From the NCBI RefSeq assembly GCF_022538115.1, contig NZ_JAKZAL010000023.1, positions 17,658 through 81,657 of the forward strand: 64,000 nt of DNA. The letters run 5' to 3'. Below, piece after piece: positions 1 through 9,590 of the stretch. This DNA comes from Cognataquiflexum rubidum. Lineage in GTDB: Bacteria; Bacteroidota; Bacteroidia; Cytophagales; Cyclobacteriaceae. The notes beneath the pieces are model-generated. The model saw nothing but the letters and a program-made list of their open reading frames with translations. It had not been told where the DNA came from and searched no databases. The position numbers and the translations under genes are program-made. Positions within the stretch are counted from its first letter, which is position 1. Every line of letters starts with the position of its first letter.

Positions 1-2706
1 AAAGACCAATTCGTCATGCACCTGAAGGATCATCTTGGATTTGAGTTTTTCCTTTTTCATCCATCGGTACACATTGATCATGGCGACTTTGATCAGGTCG
101 GCAGCTGAACCCTGCAGCGGGGCATTGATTGCATTCCGCTCTGCAAAGCTTCGCATGGTCATGTTCCGTGAATTGATATCACGGAGGTAGCGGCGGCGGC
201 CAAGAATGGTTTCCACATACTCGTTTTTTCTGGCTTTTTCGATGGCACCATCCATGTATTCTTTTACTGCCGGAAATTCTGCAAAATAAGCATCAATGAT
301 TTCCTTGGCTTCTGACCTTGGGATTGCCAAGCGCTGAGATAATCCAAACACCGATATACCGTAAATGATCCCGAAGTTGGCCGTCTTGGCCTTTCTTCTC
401 ATGTCTGAAGTCACTTCTTCCAAGGGCAACTTGAAAATCTTGGCCGCTGTCGTGGCGTGGATATCCCTGCCCTGTTTGAAGGCTTCGATCATGGAGGCAT
501 CTTGTGAAAAAGCCGCCATGATGCGCAGTTCGATCTGCGAGTAATCGGCGGAAAGGATCACATGGTTTTCATCTCTCGGTACAAAAGCCTTTCTGATTTC
601 CCGGCCCCGTGCAGTCCGGATAGGGATATTTTGCAGGTTGGGATTGATGGAGGAAAGCCTGCCGGTGGCGGCCACAAACTGGTTGTAAGTCGTATGGACC
701 CTTCCTGTTTTTGGATTGATCATAGTAGGCAAAGCATCCACATAGGTGGACTTCAGCTTCACCATCTGACGGTACTCAAGTATGGCTTCAGCGATTTCAT
801 GTTCGTTGGCAAGCTTGCTCAGAATCTCCTCTCCCGTGGCATATTGACCGGTTTTGGTTTTCTTGGCTTTGGGATCGAGTTTGAGTTTTTCAAAAAGCAC
901 CTCCCCCAACTGTTTTGGAGAGGCGAGGTTGAACCGAACCCCGGCCAATTCATAGACTCTTTTTTCGATGACTTTGCTTTCATCTTCCAAGAGTATGGAG
1001 AGCTCTGCCAAACTTGCGGTATCTATTTTTACTCCCTCAAATTCCATGTCCGTCAGAACTTCAATTAAGGGGTTTTCGACTTCATGGAGCAGCTTTTCAA
1101 GGCCGTTCTCTTTGATGATAGGGTCAAATTTTTGCTTCAGTTTTAGCGTAATGTCAGCATCTTCGGCAGCATAAGCGACCACTTCGTCCACTTCCACATC
1201 ACGCATATTCCCCTGGTTTTTACCTTTTTTGCCGATAAGGGATTCGATGGATACCGGCTTATAGCTCAGGTACTGCTGTGCCAGCCAATCCATGGAATGC
1301 TTTCCTTCAGGTTCGATCAGGTAATGGGCAAGCATCGTATCGTAGAGTTTGCCTTTGACTTCCATGCCGTAGTTTTTCAACACAAGCATGTCGTATTTGA
1401 TATTCTGACCTATTTTGGTGATGTTTTCATTTTCAAAAATCCCCCTGAAAAGCTCAAGTTGTTTCCTCGCTTTTTCCTGATCCGAAGGGAAAGGAATGTA
1501 AAATGCCTCACCGAGAACATAGGCAAAGGAAAGCCCAACCAATTCTGCCTCATTTGGGTTGAGTGAGGTGGTCTCACTGTCAAAACAAAATTCATCCTGA
1601 AGCTCCAGATAAGAGAGTAATTCCCTGATGGCTGTTTCTCCCTCGACCTTATGGTAATCATTTGCCGTAGTGAGGATACTGTCATAGACTTGCGGGACTT
1701 CTGCTGTCGGAACTTCTTCCTCAGTCAGTTCTTCGTCGGCCGTCGAGGAAAAGGTCTTTCCTGTATCCACCGGTCCGAATAATCCCAACTGCTCATTGGC
1801 TTTGGCCGGAGCTTTTTTCATCTTTTCCCCAAATACCCTTTGGGTCAATGTCCTGAATTCAAGTTCAGAGAAGAGGGCTTTTAACTTCTCTTCATTTGGT
1901 CCATCGTAGCGAAGGGCGACTTCGTCGAAAGCCACAGGAACATCGATTTTGATGGTGGCAAGTTCCTTGGAAAGCAATCCCTGTTGGGCAAAGTTCTCCA
2001 CATTTTCCTTTTGCTTCCCTTTGAGTTTGTCCGTATTCTGAAGCAATCCCTCGACGGAACCAAATTCCTTTAAAAATTTTACCGCAGTCTTCTCCCCTAT
2101 TCCGGGGATTCCCGGGATATTGTCTACGGCATCACCCATTAGCCCCAAAATATCCCTAACCTGATCCACATGCTCGATATCCCATTTGGCACAGACTTCC
2201 TTTGGCCCCATGATATCGACACCGTTGCCCATAAAGGCCGGTTTGTAAAGGAAAATATGATCTTCCACAATCTGCCCATAATCTTTGTCAGGGGTCATCA
2301 TGTAAACGACAAAACTTGTTCTCTCCGCTTTTTTGGCAATGGTGCCGATGATGTCGTCGGCTTCAAAACCATCCATTTCCAAAATGGGGATATTGAATCC
2401 TTCCACGATTTTCTTGACCCATGGAATGCCTACCTCAATGTCTTCAGGTTGTTCCAAGCGGTTGGCTTTGTAAGCCTCAAACTGTATATGTCTAAAGGTG
2501 GGGGCTTTGGTGTCAAAGGCTACCGCGATATGGGTAGGTTTTTCCTTTTCCAAAACTTCAAGAAGGGTATTGGTAAAGCCAAGCATAATGCCTGTATTGA
2601 GGCCTTTGGAATTGATTCTGGGATTTTTGCTGAATGCAAAATGGGCTCTGTAAATCAAGGCCATGGCATCAAGCAAGAAAAGTTTTTTATCTCCTTTTGG
2701 GGACAT
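1..2706 (-). CDS. polA: DNA polymerase I (3' end outside window)
   Basis: Replication and repair polymerase that fills gaps and removes RNA primers. The reading frame runs leftward off the window edge; about 902 residues are visible and only the last few dozen should be missing. Domains in order: 5'-3' exonuclease (about 1-300, with the helix-hairpin-helix stretch GLMGDAVDNIPGIPGIGEKT near 190-210), 3'-5' exonuclease (about 345-520) and polymerase (from about 560). The proofreading site looks intact: DSETTSL near 375, QNIKYD near 433, YAAEDADIT near 507. Polymerase motif A DYSQIELR is near 720, the O-helix KTANFGIIYG near 775, and motif C QVHDELVF is the last thing before the edge. The start MSPKGDKKLF at 2704-2706 is the only ATG that gives the full N-terminal nuclease. 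No neighbour appears co-transcribed. Confidence 0.97.
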   Translation of the reverse strand, partial: MSPKGDKKLFLLDAMALIYRAHFAFSKNPRINSKGLNTGIMLGFTNTLLEVLEKEKPTHIAVAFDTKAPTFRHIQFEAYKANRLEQPEDIEVGIPWVKKIVEGFNIPILEMDGFEADDIIGTIAKKAERTSFVVYMMTPDKDYGQIVEDHIFLYKPAFMGNGVDIMGPKEVCAKWDIEHVDQVRDILGLMGDAVDNIPGIPGIGEKTAVKFLKEFGSVEGLLQNTDKLKGKQKENVENFAQQGLLSKELATIKIDVPVAFDEVALRYDGPNEEKLKALFSELEFRTLTQRVFGEKMKKAPAKANEQLGLFGPVDTGKTFSSTADEELTEEEVPTAEVPQVYDSILTTANDYHKVEGETAIRELLSYLELQDEFCFDSETTSLNPNEAELVGLSFAYVLGEAFYIPFPSDQEKARKQLELFRGIFENENITKIGQNIKYDMLVLKNYGMEVKGKLYDTMLAHYLIEPEGKHSMDWLAQQYLSYKPVSIESLIGKKGKNQGNMRDVEVDEVVAYAAEDADITLKLKQKFDPIIKENGLEKLLHEVENPLIEVLTDMEFEGVKIDTASLAELSILLEDESKVIEKRVYELAGVRFNLASPKQLGEVLFEKLKLDPKAKKTKTGQYATGEEILSKLANEHEIAEAILEYRQMVKLKSTYVDALPTMINPKTGRVHTTYNQFVAATGRLSSINPNLQNIPIRTARGREIRKAFVPRDENHVILSADYSQIELRIMAAFSQDASMIEAFKQGRDIHATTAAKIFKLPLEEVTSDMRRKAKTANFGIIYGISVFGLSQRLAIPRSEAKEIIDAYFAEFPAVKEYMDGAIEKARKNEYVETILGRRRYLRDINSRNMTMRSFAERNAINAPLQGSAADLIKVAMINVYRWMKKEKLKSKMILQVHDELVF

Positions 2707-2924
2707 GAGTTAATTGGGTTGAGGTAGAAAGATTGGCTCCCGAAAGTGGGATTTTCAAAGAATGGCTAAATTACAAATAATAATTAAACGGCAGGAACAG
2801 AAAACAAATCCCTTTCTGATTTTCAAAAAAATCGAGATTTGTTATTTTGGCTCGGTTATTGAAAAACCGAAAAAACAGGTTATCTTCATTAGTATTTAAT
2901 CATCTCTTTTAAACTAATATCTCT

Positions 2925-3236
2925 ATGAAAAAAATAATTTATGTACTCTCTTTCTGCGCCTTATTTTTGACGATTTCGCCGGCTGCAGACGCCAAAGGTA
3001 ACAAAGAGGGAAAAGAAGAATTGACTGCTGAACAAAAAGTTCGTCTTGCCGAAATCGAATCAAGGGTATCAGAAATCAAGTCTATGGACCTGGCTGATTT
3101 GAGTAATGAGGAAAGAAAAGAAGTGAGAAATGAGCTTAAGGAAATGAAGGCCGAGGCCAGACAATTGGGTGGCGGTGTCTACCTTTCTATCGGCGCAATC
3201 ATCATCATTATCCTATTGTTGATTCTATTGACCTAG
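2925..3236 (+). CDS. Small exported, C-terminally anchored protein
   Basis: 103 residues. An N-terminal signal peptide ends near residue 23 (SPAADA/KG). A charged, helical, probably coiled-coil segment rich in E and K follows (residues 28-80), then a glycine-rich turn and a very hydrophobic C-terminal helix (ISI-like run, residues 84-102) that ends the protein. I do not recognise a named family; the architecture, signal peptide plus coiled coil plus C-terminal transmembrane helix, suggests a periplasmic helical protein anchored in the inner membrane by its tail. The gene stands alone: it is divergent from polA across 218 bp and is followed by a strong terminator. No function is assigned. Confidence 0.8.
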   Translation: MKKIIYVLSFCALFLTISPAADAKGNKEGKEELTAEQKVRLAEIESRVSEIKSMDLADLSNEERKEVRNELKEMKAEARQLGGGVYLSIGAIIIIILLLILLT

Positions 3237-3250
3237 AATATTCCTGAAAC

Positions 3251-3288
3251 AAAAAATCCCGCAGAAAGTAATTTCTGCGGGATTTTTT
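3251..3288. terminator. Bidirectional intrinsic terminator
   Basis: Near-perfect hairpin with arms AAAATCCCGCAGAAA and TTTCTGCGGGATTTT around a GTAA loop, A-run on the left and T-run on the right. It lies between convergent genes (3236 and 3302) and can stop transcription from both sides. Confidence 0.9.
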
Positions 3289-3301
3289 TTGGTAAATAAT
3301 G

Positions 3302-3895
3302 TCAGTTGATTTTTCCGTTCATGGCGTCTACCAATTCTCTTTTGAGCTTGCGTTCCCTCTCAAGGGTATTTTTTCGGTGTTGGTCAAATTCCTCAATTGT
3401 ATCAGAAAGATCTTTTTGGGCTTTTGAGATAAGCTTATGGCTTTGGCTGTATTTGAACAAGAAGAAAAGGAAAGCTGCAGCCAATACAGCTACAATAGTC
3501 CACATAAGGTTGTTATAGGCAGACTTGGAGATGGGCATTCCAAAGAACTCAAAATTGTCCCGTGCAGCTTCGGCTGTGGTGAGAAGTGCTTTGGTGTCGG
3601 CGATTTCTTTGTCAAATCCGGCAATTTTGGATTGCTGTTCGGCTAGGCTTTGGTTGACAGTTTGAAGTTGATTTTTAAAGAGGTTCAAAGAATCTAAAAC
3701 ATTGGCTTTGAATTTCTCAAGGCTCGTTTTTTTGATGACTTTGTAGTCTTGGTAGTTATTGGAGGACTTGATGAGAAAGTCAAATTGACTGCTTATCGTA
3801 CCTTTGTTAAGTGATCCCAAAGAATCTGCTTCCTGTCCAAATGCAGGAAATGACAAAAAAATAATGAGGATAAGATAGAGTTGGTATTTTTTCAT
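3302..3895 (-). CDS. Exported coiled-coil protein with one membrane helix
   Basis: 197 residues. It has an N-terminal signal peptide (cleavage after ...PAFG/QEAD near residue 21), a helical region with coiled-coil character (about 60-115), one central transmembrane helix (about 130-150, WTIVAVLAAAFLFFLF) and a basic, charged helical tail. The fold is typical of small Bacteroidota envelope proteins of unknown role. I recall similar proteins carrying an unsupported tRNA methyltransferase label; nothing in this sequence resembles a SPOUT or SAM-binding domain, so that name should not be transferred. It is convergent with the small gene at 2925 and shares its terminator. Confidence 0.75.
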   Translation of the reverse strand: MKKYQLYLILIIFLSFPAFGQEADSLGSLNKGTISSQFDFLIKSSNNYQDYKVIKKTSLEKFKANVLDSLNLFKNQLQTVNQSLAEQQSKIAGFDKEIADTKALLTTAEAARDNFEFFGMPISKSAYNNLMWTIVAVLAAAFLFFLFKYSQSHKLISKAQKDLSDTIEEFDQHRKNTLERERKLKRELVDAMNGKIN

Positions 3896-4290
3896 TGAAT
3901 TGGCCGTTATAACTTTCTTTATTCGATTTTTAACTTTTCCCAGCTACGAAGATAAGCAATAAATATGCCTGTATATTTATAAAAATCCAAAAAACGGAGA
4001 ATCGAAATTGATTTTTTGAAACTGCATGATTATTAACTTTGCGATTTTCAGTTAATAATCGGTCAGAAAATCCACATTTGAGGTTCGGATTGCAGGGGAA
4101 TTAGGTGGTTTATTTTCAATTGTGGGTAAAGGCTTCCTTTTTTTAAAGGGTTGGATTTCCAAAGAAAATTGAAAAAAACAGGCGACTAAGCTTCCGGATT
4201 TTTATATTCTTTTTCAAAGAAAACATGTTCATATCTTTTTGATTTTCAACAGTATTTGTATATTGTTTTTTCTTTTTAAACAAAATTTTT
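3896..4290. other. AT-rich divergent intergenic region
   Basis: 395 bp between divergent genes at 3895 and 4291. A TAACTTTG box at 4034-4041 matches the Bacteroidota -7 consensus TAnnTTTG for rightward transcription, but has no well-spaced TTTG partner and would leave a leader of about 240 bases before the gene at 4291. A weaker leftward box (TATCTTCG on the minus strand, 3947-3954) lies 52 bp before the gene starting at 3895. No ORF, tRNA or repeat was seen. Confidence 0.4.
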
Positions 4291-7200
4291 ATGGGGCTCA
4301 AGAACTTCAAGATATGGGGAATTTTTATGGTGGCAGTTGTAGTCATTGCTTTCATGCTGTTTCAACAATCTAGAAGGAACAGGTTAGAACTCCAAGACCA
4401 AGCCATAAGAAATATTGAATTGATAAAAGGAAATTTTGAAGTTGGATACCAATCTTTGATCAGCCAAAGTCTACAGAATGAAAAGCGAAGCATTATTAAG
4501 AATGAAATAGAAAAAAATGGTAGAAAACCTGATCCTAATTCTAATCAAGATATAATTTTTAAAAACGTTAAAGTTGACAATTCGAGATTAAATTCAGATG
4601 ATAAAACTAAACCATTTCTAGAGATAGAAATTAACGGAAAATTAAAAAATATAACTTTTGACAACCTTTTAAGTAAAATCAACAAGCAGAAATTTTATGA
4701 AACTATATTTCTGACTGATACCTCAGGATCAGTTATTTATCCTTATGATGAAATAGGCAAATCATTTGCGAATTTAAAAAATAAGAAAAGTGATTTTTTT
4801 GAAGTACCTATTTATAAGGACCAGATTATATATAATGATGAGGATTATCTGGCTTATTCCACACCTGTCGTGATCGGCAACCTTGACTTTTATCTTACTG
4901 CTATTATTAAAACCTCATATTTTGAATCAATCGGCCGAAAGGTGGATTTTACAAATCTTACAATCCTGGTTTTCTTATTGGGATTGATGTTTTTCTCCAC
5001 CCCGATAATCTCATTTTTTGGTTTTATGGAAGGTGATAAATTGACCCGTTTTGGAGTTTTTTCTATAGGATTATCATTGATAGGGATAATGGTGATGATT
5101 GGTTTTGGATTTTCTTTTTTTAAAAATCACCACCCGATTCCTGATTCGGACCATGATAACGCAATAATTTCTATCAAAAATGATCTTAGCCAAAAAGTTG
5201 AATCCAAGGTCAAGATTTTACAGCAATGGGATACTTTATGGCAAGAAAACAAGTATAATGAATTGATTAAAATCAACCCTGAAGGAGGTGTCGACAAAAT
5301 ATTTGATAAAGGAACGCCTGATACAATTTCAACATTAATTACCTCCCTTAGACATCGAGAGTATTATTACAATTTTAAAAATGACTCAAAAAGAGAACTT
5401 AAAAATGATTCAAAAAGAGACACATTATTCGATGCTTCTCCGTCAAAGCAACTTTACATAGGCTCTCACTATTCCATAGAAAGCGCGGTGCTGGAATCTG
5501 TCATCAGTGAACTCCAACCTTCACAAAAAGAGGTAAGAGCAATCACATTTGAGTTGAAGGGCTCCGAGATCCGTCACGGGTATAATGATACCAGGGAATT
5601 TATCTTGTTTAAAGATGATGGACTGATTATATACAAAAGTCAAAGAATCAAAGCCGTTGCAGATAGCATTTCTCAGCTGTTATCCTCCGTTAAGTGGAAT
5701 GAAGTAAATGGAATCATTAACGAAAATAAAGGTGATACAAGTAATTTTAAATGGGAAATACCTTTATACCTGGATGGACATGCATTTTTGGGCACACTGA
5801 CTAAGTTACAACCTAAAACTGAGTTTGATCAATCGCTGTGGTTTTTGTATCTCAAAGATGAACATCTGGAACACGTTTATTCTTCTTTGGTCACTTACGA
5901 AACTTTTGCCTTTATACTTCTATATCTTCTGTTTCTGTCATTTATTTCTTTTAGCAATAAGATAAACCGATTCAGCACTGAAAACCAGCAGCTGGAAAAC
6001 TTTGCCTATAACTACATTTTCCCAAAACAATCAAAACTTGAAAATTTTAAGTTTTTGATAAAGTTTTCGGTATTTTCTCTTTTTGTGATCCTTTATTACT
6101 ATCACCTGACATGGGTGAGTTTTTTCGGGATGTTCTTGATCCTCGTAATCAATACTTTTCATTATAGGATTGTCATGTTTATTTTACTTGGCCCTGTTTG
6201 GGTTGAGATTACAGATGCGCGCAGAACTTTTTCTTATCGGCTAGAAATGACTATTTCAGCTAACAGACAGATAATTTTGTTTTATTTCTTTATGGGAGTT
6301 ATCCTGATCCTGACTTTTGTTAAGCTTTTCTTTTTTCTCAATACATGGCATTATTATTTTCTTTTGTTTTGGGTAATCGGATCTACTGTTTTTGTTTCTC
6401 TAAAAAGAAAAAAGCTGGAGGCATTACAGCATAAAGCGGATAGAAGATTAAATACAGAATTAGACAGGTCGAAAGAAGAAATTGAAAATAAGGCGCATCA
6501 GAAAGAAATTGCTTTGAAGCATAAAAGGCTTACAATCGACTTCCACTACCTATTTACCAACTTTTTTGTAATGTGGATATTCATGATCGGATTTATTCCC
6601 GGATACATCATCTATTCAAAAATCCATGGTTACGAATCCAATTTTTGGGAAAGGAATATTAAGCCCAACGATTTTACGAAACCCGATGGGTTTTGGCAGG
6701 AATATGATGAAATACGGAGAAATTTCTTTGGGAATATAACTGGTCAGACCGATCCTTTGGTAACCTCGTTTATCTATCCCAACAGATCCCATATAAAACC
6801 AATAATAAAAAATCATATTCTCGATCCGCAGTTTACTGAAAATTATGGTAAAAGAATTCCTAAAAGTCCTTGGAAGATCTTTGGTGTGGTTTTAATCTTC
6901 TTTGTGATTGTATCGGGATTGGTTTGGCTGGTTATGGCTTTAATTTATAAAATATACTTACTTGATTTCAGCTATTTTCAAGACGATAAACCTAAAGCAG
7001 ACCAGAAGTTAAAAGAATCTATGCAAAGTTTATTTTTAGTAGGAATTGATTCTGACATAAACTTAAAATGGGTCGAAGAAAATTTGACTGATGATCCCGG
7101 GCTTATTGAGATGACGGATTGTGCCTCAAACCCTACTTTATTATGGGGAGAAAGAAATACCCCTGACCTAACCGCGAAAAAGATTTGGCTGATTCAAAAC

Positions 7201-7908
7201 ATCCATTGTTTGCCGGATCAGAAGTTGTTGGTCGAAAAATTACCTCACATGATAAGTTTTGCTCATCTCAATGGTGTGCGCTTGATCCTCACTTCCGGGA
7301 TTTCATGGAGAGAACATTTCCGCTCCTTCAGTCAAAGATTCGATCAAATAAATTATTCGGAGCTGTTTTCTTCTTTCCATTTTGAGTATATACCCATCAC
7401 AATACCTCCGGATCTTATTGCTGATAGTTTTGGAGAGGAGGAGACAAATATCCTGATCCGATCCAGAAAAGCATATTTCTATAATATCTGGTCTGAATTA
7501 AGCTTTGAAGAAAAAAAAGTATGTTACTACTACTGCGAAGAAGGATTTTTCAATTATTCAAATAAACCAACAATACTGGAACTGTTGCAAAAAGGTGTTT
7601 TGTCCAGGAAAAAGGATGAACTGCCAAAACTATTTGATAGGAATTTCAGACAATTTTTATTGATAAATATTACTGAAGAAGAAAAGTCATTATTTAAGGC
7701 TGACCAGAAAAAACGAGGAAACGTAAATTCTATACAAATAGCAGTAGTCAGTTTTATTCTGATTTCCATTGCCATGATCAGTTATTTTGATAAAACTTTT
7801 CTAGATCAAGCTACGACATTTGTAGCGGGGATTGTTGGTGCTTTGGGAAGTTTATATTCCTTATTTAGCAAAGGTATAGCAGGATTGAAAGGAAAAACCG
7901 AATCCTGA
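4291..7908 (+). CDS. Large multi-domain membrane protein, Cache-like sensor and degenerate AAA/STAND-like C-terminus
   Basis: 1205 residues; not a family I recognise. Visible order: transmembrane helix 7-25; extracytoplasmic region to about 220 whose second half (ETIFLTDTSGSVIYPYDE, then YLAYSTPV and DFYLTAIIK) looks like a Cache/PAS-type sensor; two helices (about 222-275); a second extracytoplasmic region (about 276-530); helices near 536-552, 587-637 and 658-703; a charged coiled coil (705-750); helices near 757-777 and 862-890; a soluble region 905-1140; two final helices (about 1147-1195). The soluble region resembles an ATPase core in layout: LFLVGID (915) where a Walker A would sit, IWLIQNIHCL (965) like a Walker B strand, LILTSGISW (997) like sensor 1, then a winged-helix-like segment. 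No GxxxxGK[ST] is present, so ATP binding is doubtful. Codon use is more AT-rich than neighbours. Followed by a DUF2784-like gene 36 bp away. Confidence 0.85.
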   Translation: MGLKNFKIWGIFMVAVVVIAFMLFQQSRRNRLELQDQAIRNIELIKGNFEVGYQSLISQSLQNEKRSIIKNEIEKNGRKPDPNSNQDIIFKNVKVDNSRLNSDDKTKPFLEIEINGKLKNITFDNLLSKINKQKFYETIFLTDTSGSVIYPYDEIGKSFANLKNKKSDFFEVPIYKDQIIYNDEDYLAYSTPVVIGNLDFYLTAIIKTSYFESIGRKVDFTNLTILVFLLGLMFFSTPIISFFGFMEGDKLTRFGVFSIGLSLIGIMVMIGFGFSFFKNHHPIPDSDHDNAIISIKNDLSQKVESKVKILQQWDTLWQENKYNELIKINPEGGVDKIFDKGTPDTISTLITSLRHREYYYNFKNDSKRELKNDSKRDTLFDASPSKQLYIGSHYSIESAVLESVISELQPSQKEVRAITFELKGSEIRHGYNDTREFILFKDDGLIIYKSQRIKAVADSISQLLSSVKWNEVNGIINENKGDTSNFKWEIPLYLDGHAFLGTLTKLQPKTEFDQSLWFLYLKDEHLEHVYSSLVTYETFAFILLYLLFLSFISFSNKINRFSTENQQLENFAYNYIFPKQSKLENFKFLIKFSVFSLFVILYYYHLTWVSFFGMFLILVINTFHYRIVMFILLGPVWVEITDARRTFSYRLEMTISANRQIILFYFFMGVILILTFVKLFFFLNTWHYYFLLFWVIGSTVFVSLKRKKLEALQHKADRRLNTELDRSKEEIENKAHQKEIALKHKRLTIDFHYLFTNFFVMWIFMIGFIPGYIIYSKIHGYESNFWERNIKPNDFTKPDGFWQEYDEIRRNFFGNITGQTDPLVTSFIYPNRSHIKPIIKNHILDPQFTENYGKRIPKSPWKIFGVVLIFFVIVSGLVWLVMALIYKIYLLDFSYFQDDKPKADQKLKESMQSLFLVGIDSDINLKWVEENLTDDPGLIEMTDCASNPTLLWGERNTPDLTAKKIWLIQNIHCLPDQKLLVEKLPHMISFAHLNGVRLILTSGISWREHFRSFSQRFDQINYSELFSSFHFEYIPITIPPDLIADSFGEEETNILIRSRKAYFYNIWSELSFEEKKVCYYYCEEGFFNYSNKPTILELLQKGVLSRKKDELPKLFDRNFRQFLLINITEEEKSLFKADQKKRGNVNSIQIAVVSFILISIAMISYFDKTFLDQATTFVAGIVGALGSLYSLFSKGIAGLKGKTES
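5377..5420 (+). repeat. In-frame 24-bp tandem duplication
   Basis: Two copies of AAAAATGAYTCAAAAAGAGA (5377-5396 and 5401-5420, period 24 bp, one C/T difference) encode two successive KNDSKRE/D units inside the second extracytoplasmic region of the large membrane protein. It is a recent slippage-type expansion that keeps frame. Confidence 0.85.
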
Positions 7909-7944
7909 TTTAACTAGAAATTCTATCCTAAAATATTTCTATCC

Positions 7945-8322
7945 ATGTCCAATAACTTACTAGTTTTTGCAGATTATTTCTTTTTGGTATTCCATACCTT
8001 ATTGATTTGCTTCAACCTTTTTGCTTGGATTTGGAAACCGCTTCGCAAATGGCATTTTGCAACAATTACTTTGACATTGGCATCTTGGGTAATTTTGGGG
8101 TTTTGGTATGGTTGGGGTTATTGCCCTTTGACGGATTGGCATTGGGAGGTTCTTAGGAAATTGGGGGAAAATCAGCTGCCCAACTCCTATATCGGATATA
8201 TTCTGGAAAGGTCCTTTGGATTGAAAATCAAAGCTGAAACCGTGGATCTTTTCACCTTGTTGTTTGCCATATTGGCTTTTTTAATTTCTGTCAAAGTAAA
8301 TTTCTTTAAGGGAAGAAAATGA
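7945..8322 (+). CDS. DUF2784-like small membrane protein
   Basis: 125 residues with four predicted transmembrane helices (about 6-27, 36-55, 60-66 leading into the conserved loop, and 101-119). The loop YCPLTDWHWEVLRKLG resembles the conserved CPLT motif that I associate with the DUF2784 family; family members are about this length and have no known function. It begins 36 bp after the large membrane protein on the same strand and its TGA overlaps an upstream ATG of the next reading frame, so the three genes are probably one transcription unit. Confidence 0.65.
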   Translation: MSNNLLVFADYFFLVFHTLLICFNLFAWIWKPLRKWHFATITLTLASWVILGFWYGWGYCPLTDWHWEVLRKLGENQLPNSYIGYILERSFGLKIKAETVDLFTLLFAILAFLISVKVNFFKGRK

Positions 8323-8393
8323 ATTTTCCTTTACCATTCCTCGTTTTTAGATTCGAACAGTTTTTTCCCAAAAGAATAAACTGTAAAAGAAAA

Positions 8394-9590
8394 ATGAGAT
8401 ATATCCTTCTACTATGGCTTGCGGTATTTTCTTTCCAGGCAATGGCCCAATACGAGGACTTGGACATCAAAATGGAGGAAGCGATGAATCTTTCCGAAGC
8501 CGGAGAGCATCTCGAAGCTTATGCGATCTTGTCTGATATCATCCAAAGTAAGACTTATTTTGCGGAAGCGTATTTTTTTAGGGGGATTGTCAGAGACAGG
8601 GCAGGGGACAAAACAGGTGCTTTGACGGATTATAACATCCTTCTAGAATTGGACCCGCTACACACAGAAGGGGTTTTTGCAAGGGGTATTCTGAGGTACC
8701 AACTCCAACAATACGATTTGGCTGTGGAGGATTTGACCAGCCTTCTCCATTTGTCCAAAAGGGAAACGACTACGATTTTGTACCAAAAACCTGTTTTCCA
8801 ATCGGGAATAACTGGGATCCTGACCCAACAGAGTGTAGCCAAAGATTATATTTACCAATACCTTGGTTTGGCCTATCCTGGAATGGGTGAATTTGAAAAA
8901 TCAAATGAATTTTTTGATAAAGCGATCGAATTGCGGCCTTGGAATCCGGATTATTTTTTGAACCGAGGGCGTTCTCATCAAAAAAACGGTGAATTGGAAA
9001 AAGCAAAAGCTGATTATGTAATTGCCCTGAAACTTAATCCCAATCATCCCCTCACCAACCAATACCTCGCTGAGATTGCCATTGCCTTAGGCGATGTCGC
9101 AGGTGCAGATCTGTATTTCTCAAGTGCCATCAGCGGAGAACCAGAATTTGCCTCCTCCTATAAGCAAAGGGGTTATCATAGACTGAAGGCTTCCAAATGG
9201 GAGGAAGCTTTGGGGGATTTTGAAAAAGCTTTAGAAACAGATCAGGATGACATTGAAACCATGCTTTATAAAGCCTACGTGTTGGAAAAATTGGGTTTGG
9301 TTGATAAATCCTTAGCAGAATATGAAAATGTCATCGCCCTCGATCCGCTAGAATCTAGTGCCCACTTCGAAAAAGGGAATATTCACTATAAGACAAAAAT
9401 GTACGATTTGGCAATGGCATCATACCTTCTTGCCATCCACCATAGACCGGATTTCACAGAGGCCTATTACCAAAAAGGGTTGACCCATCACCAACAGAAA
9501 AATGATGTAGATGCCTGCAAAGATTTAAAAACCGCTTATGATTTAGGTTTGAAAATGGCTGAAGAAGCCTTGAAAAAGATCTGTAAGTAA
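8394..9590 (+). CDS. Exported tetratricopeptide-repeat protein
   Basis: 398 residues from the chosen start. An upstream in-frame ATG at 8319 overlaps the preceding stop (ATGA), which would give 423 residues, but the segment MRYILLLWLAVFSFQAMAQ beginning at 8394 is a clear signal peptide with signal peptidase I cleavage after AMA, so I prefer the downstream start. The mature protein is a run of about nine TPR units with the usual spacing of 34 residues (for example LAYPGMGEFEKSNEFFDKAI and AYVLEKLGLVDKSLAEYENV). TPR solenoids mediate protein contacts; a periplasmic scaffold or binding role is inferred, partner unknown. A strong terminator lies 250 bp downstream. Confidence 0.85.
   Translation: MRYILLLWLAVFSFQAMAQYEDLDIKMEEAMNLSEAGEHLEAYAILSDIIQSKTYFAEAYFFRGIVRDRAGDKTGALTDYNILLELDPLHTEGVFARGILRYQLQQYDLAVEDLTSLLHLSKRETTTILYQKPVFQSGITGILTQQSVAKDYIYQYLGLAYPGMGEFEKSNEFFDKAIELRPWNPDYFLNRGRSHQKNGELEKAKADYVIALKLNPNHPLTNQYLAEIAIALGDVAGADLYFSSAISGEPEFASSYKQRGYHRLKASKWEEALGDFEKALETDQDDIETMLYKAYVLEKLGLVDKSLAEYENVIALDPLESSAHFEKGNIHYKTKMYDLAMASYLLAIHHRPDFTEAYYQKGLTHHQQKNDVDACKDLKTAYDLGLKMAEEALKKICK

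Noticed and set aside
2170..2727. 185-codon ORF on the plus strand opposite polA
   Set aside because: It lies wholly antisense to the conserved 5'-exonuclease domain of polA and has no domain-like sequence.
3302..3895. tRNA (guanine-N1)-methyltransferase label for the coiled-coil protein
   Set aside because: No knot or SAM motif is present; the genuine trmD is at 35312-35998.
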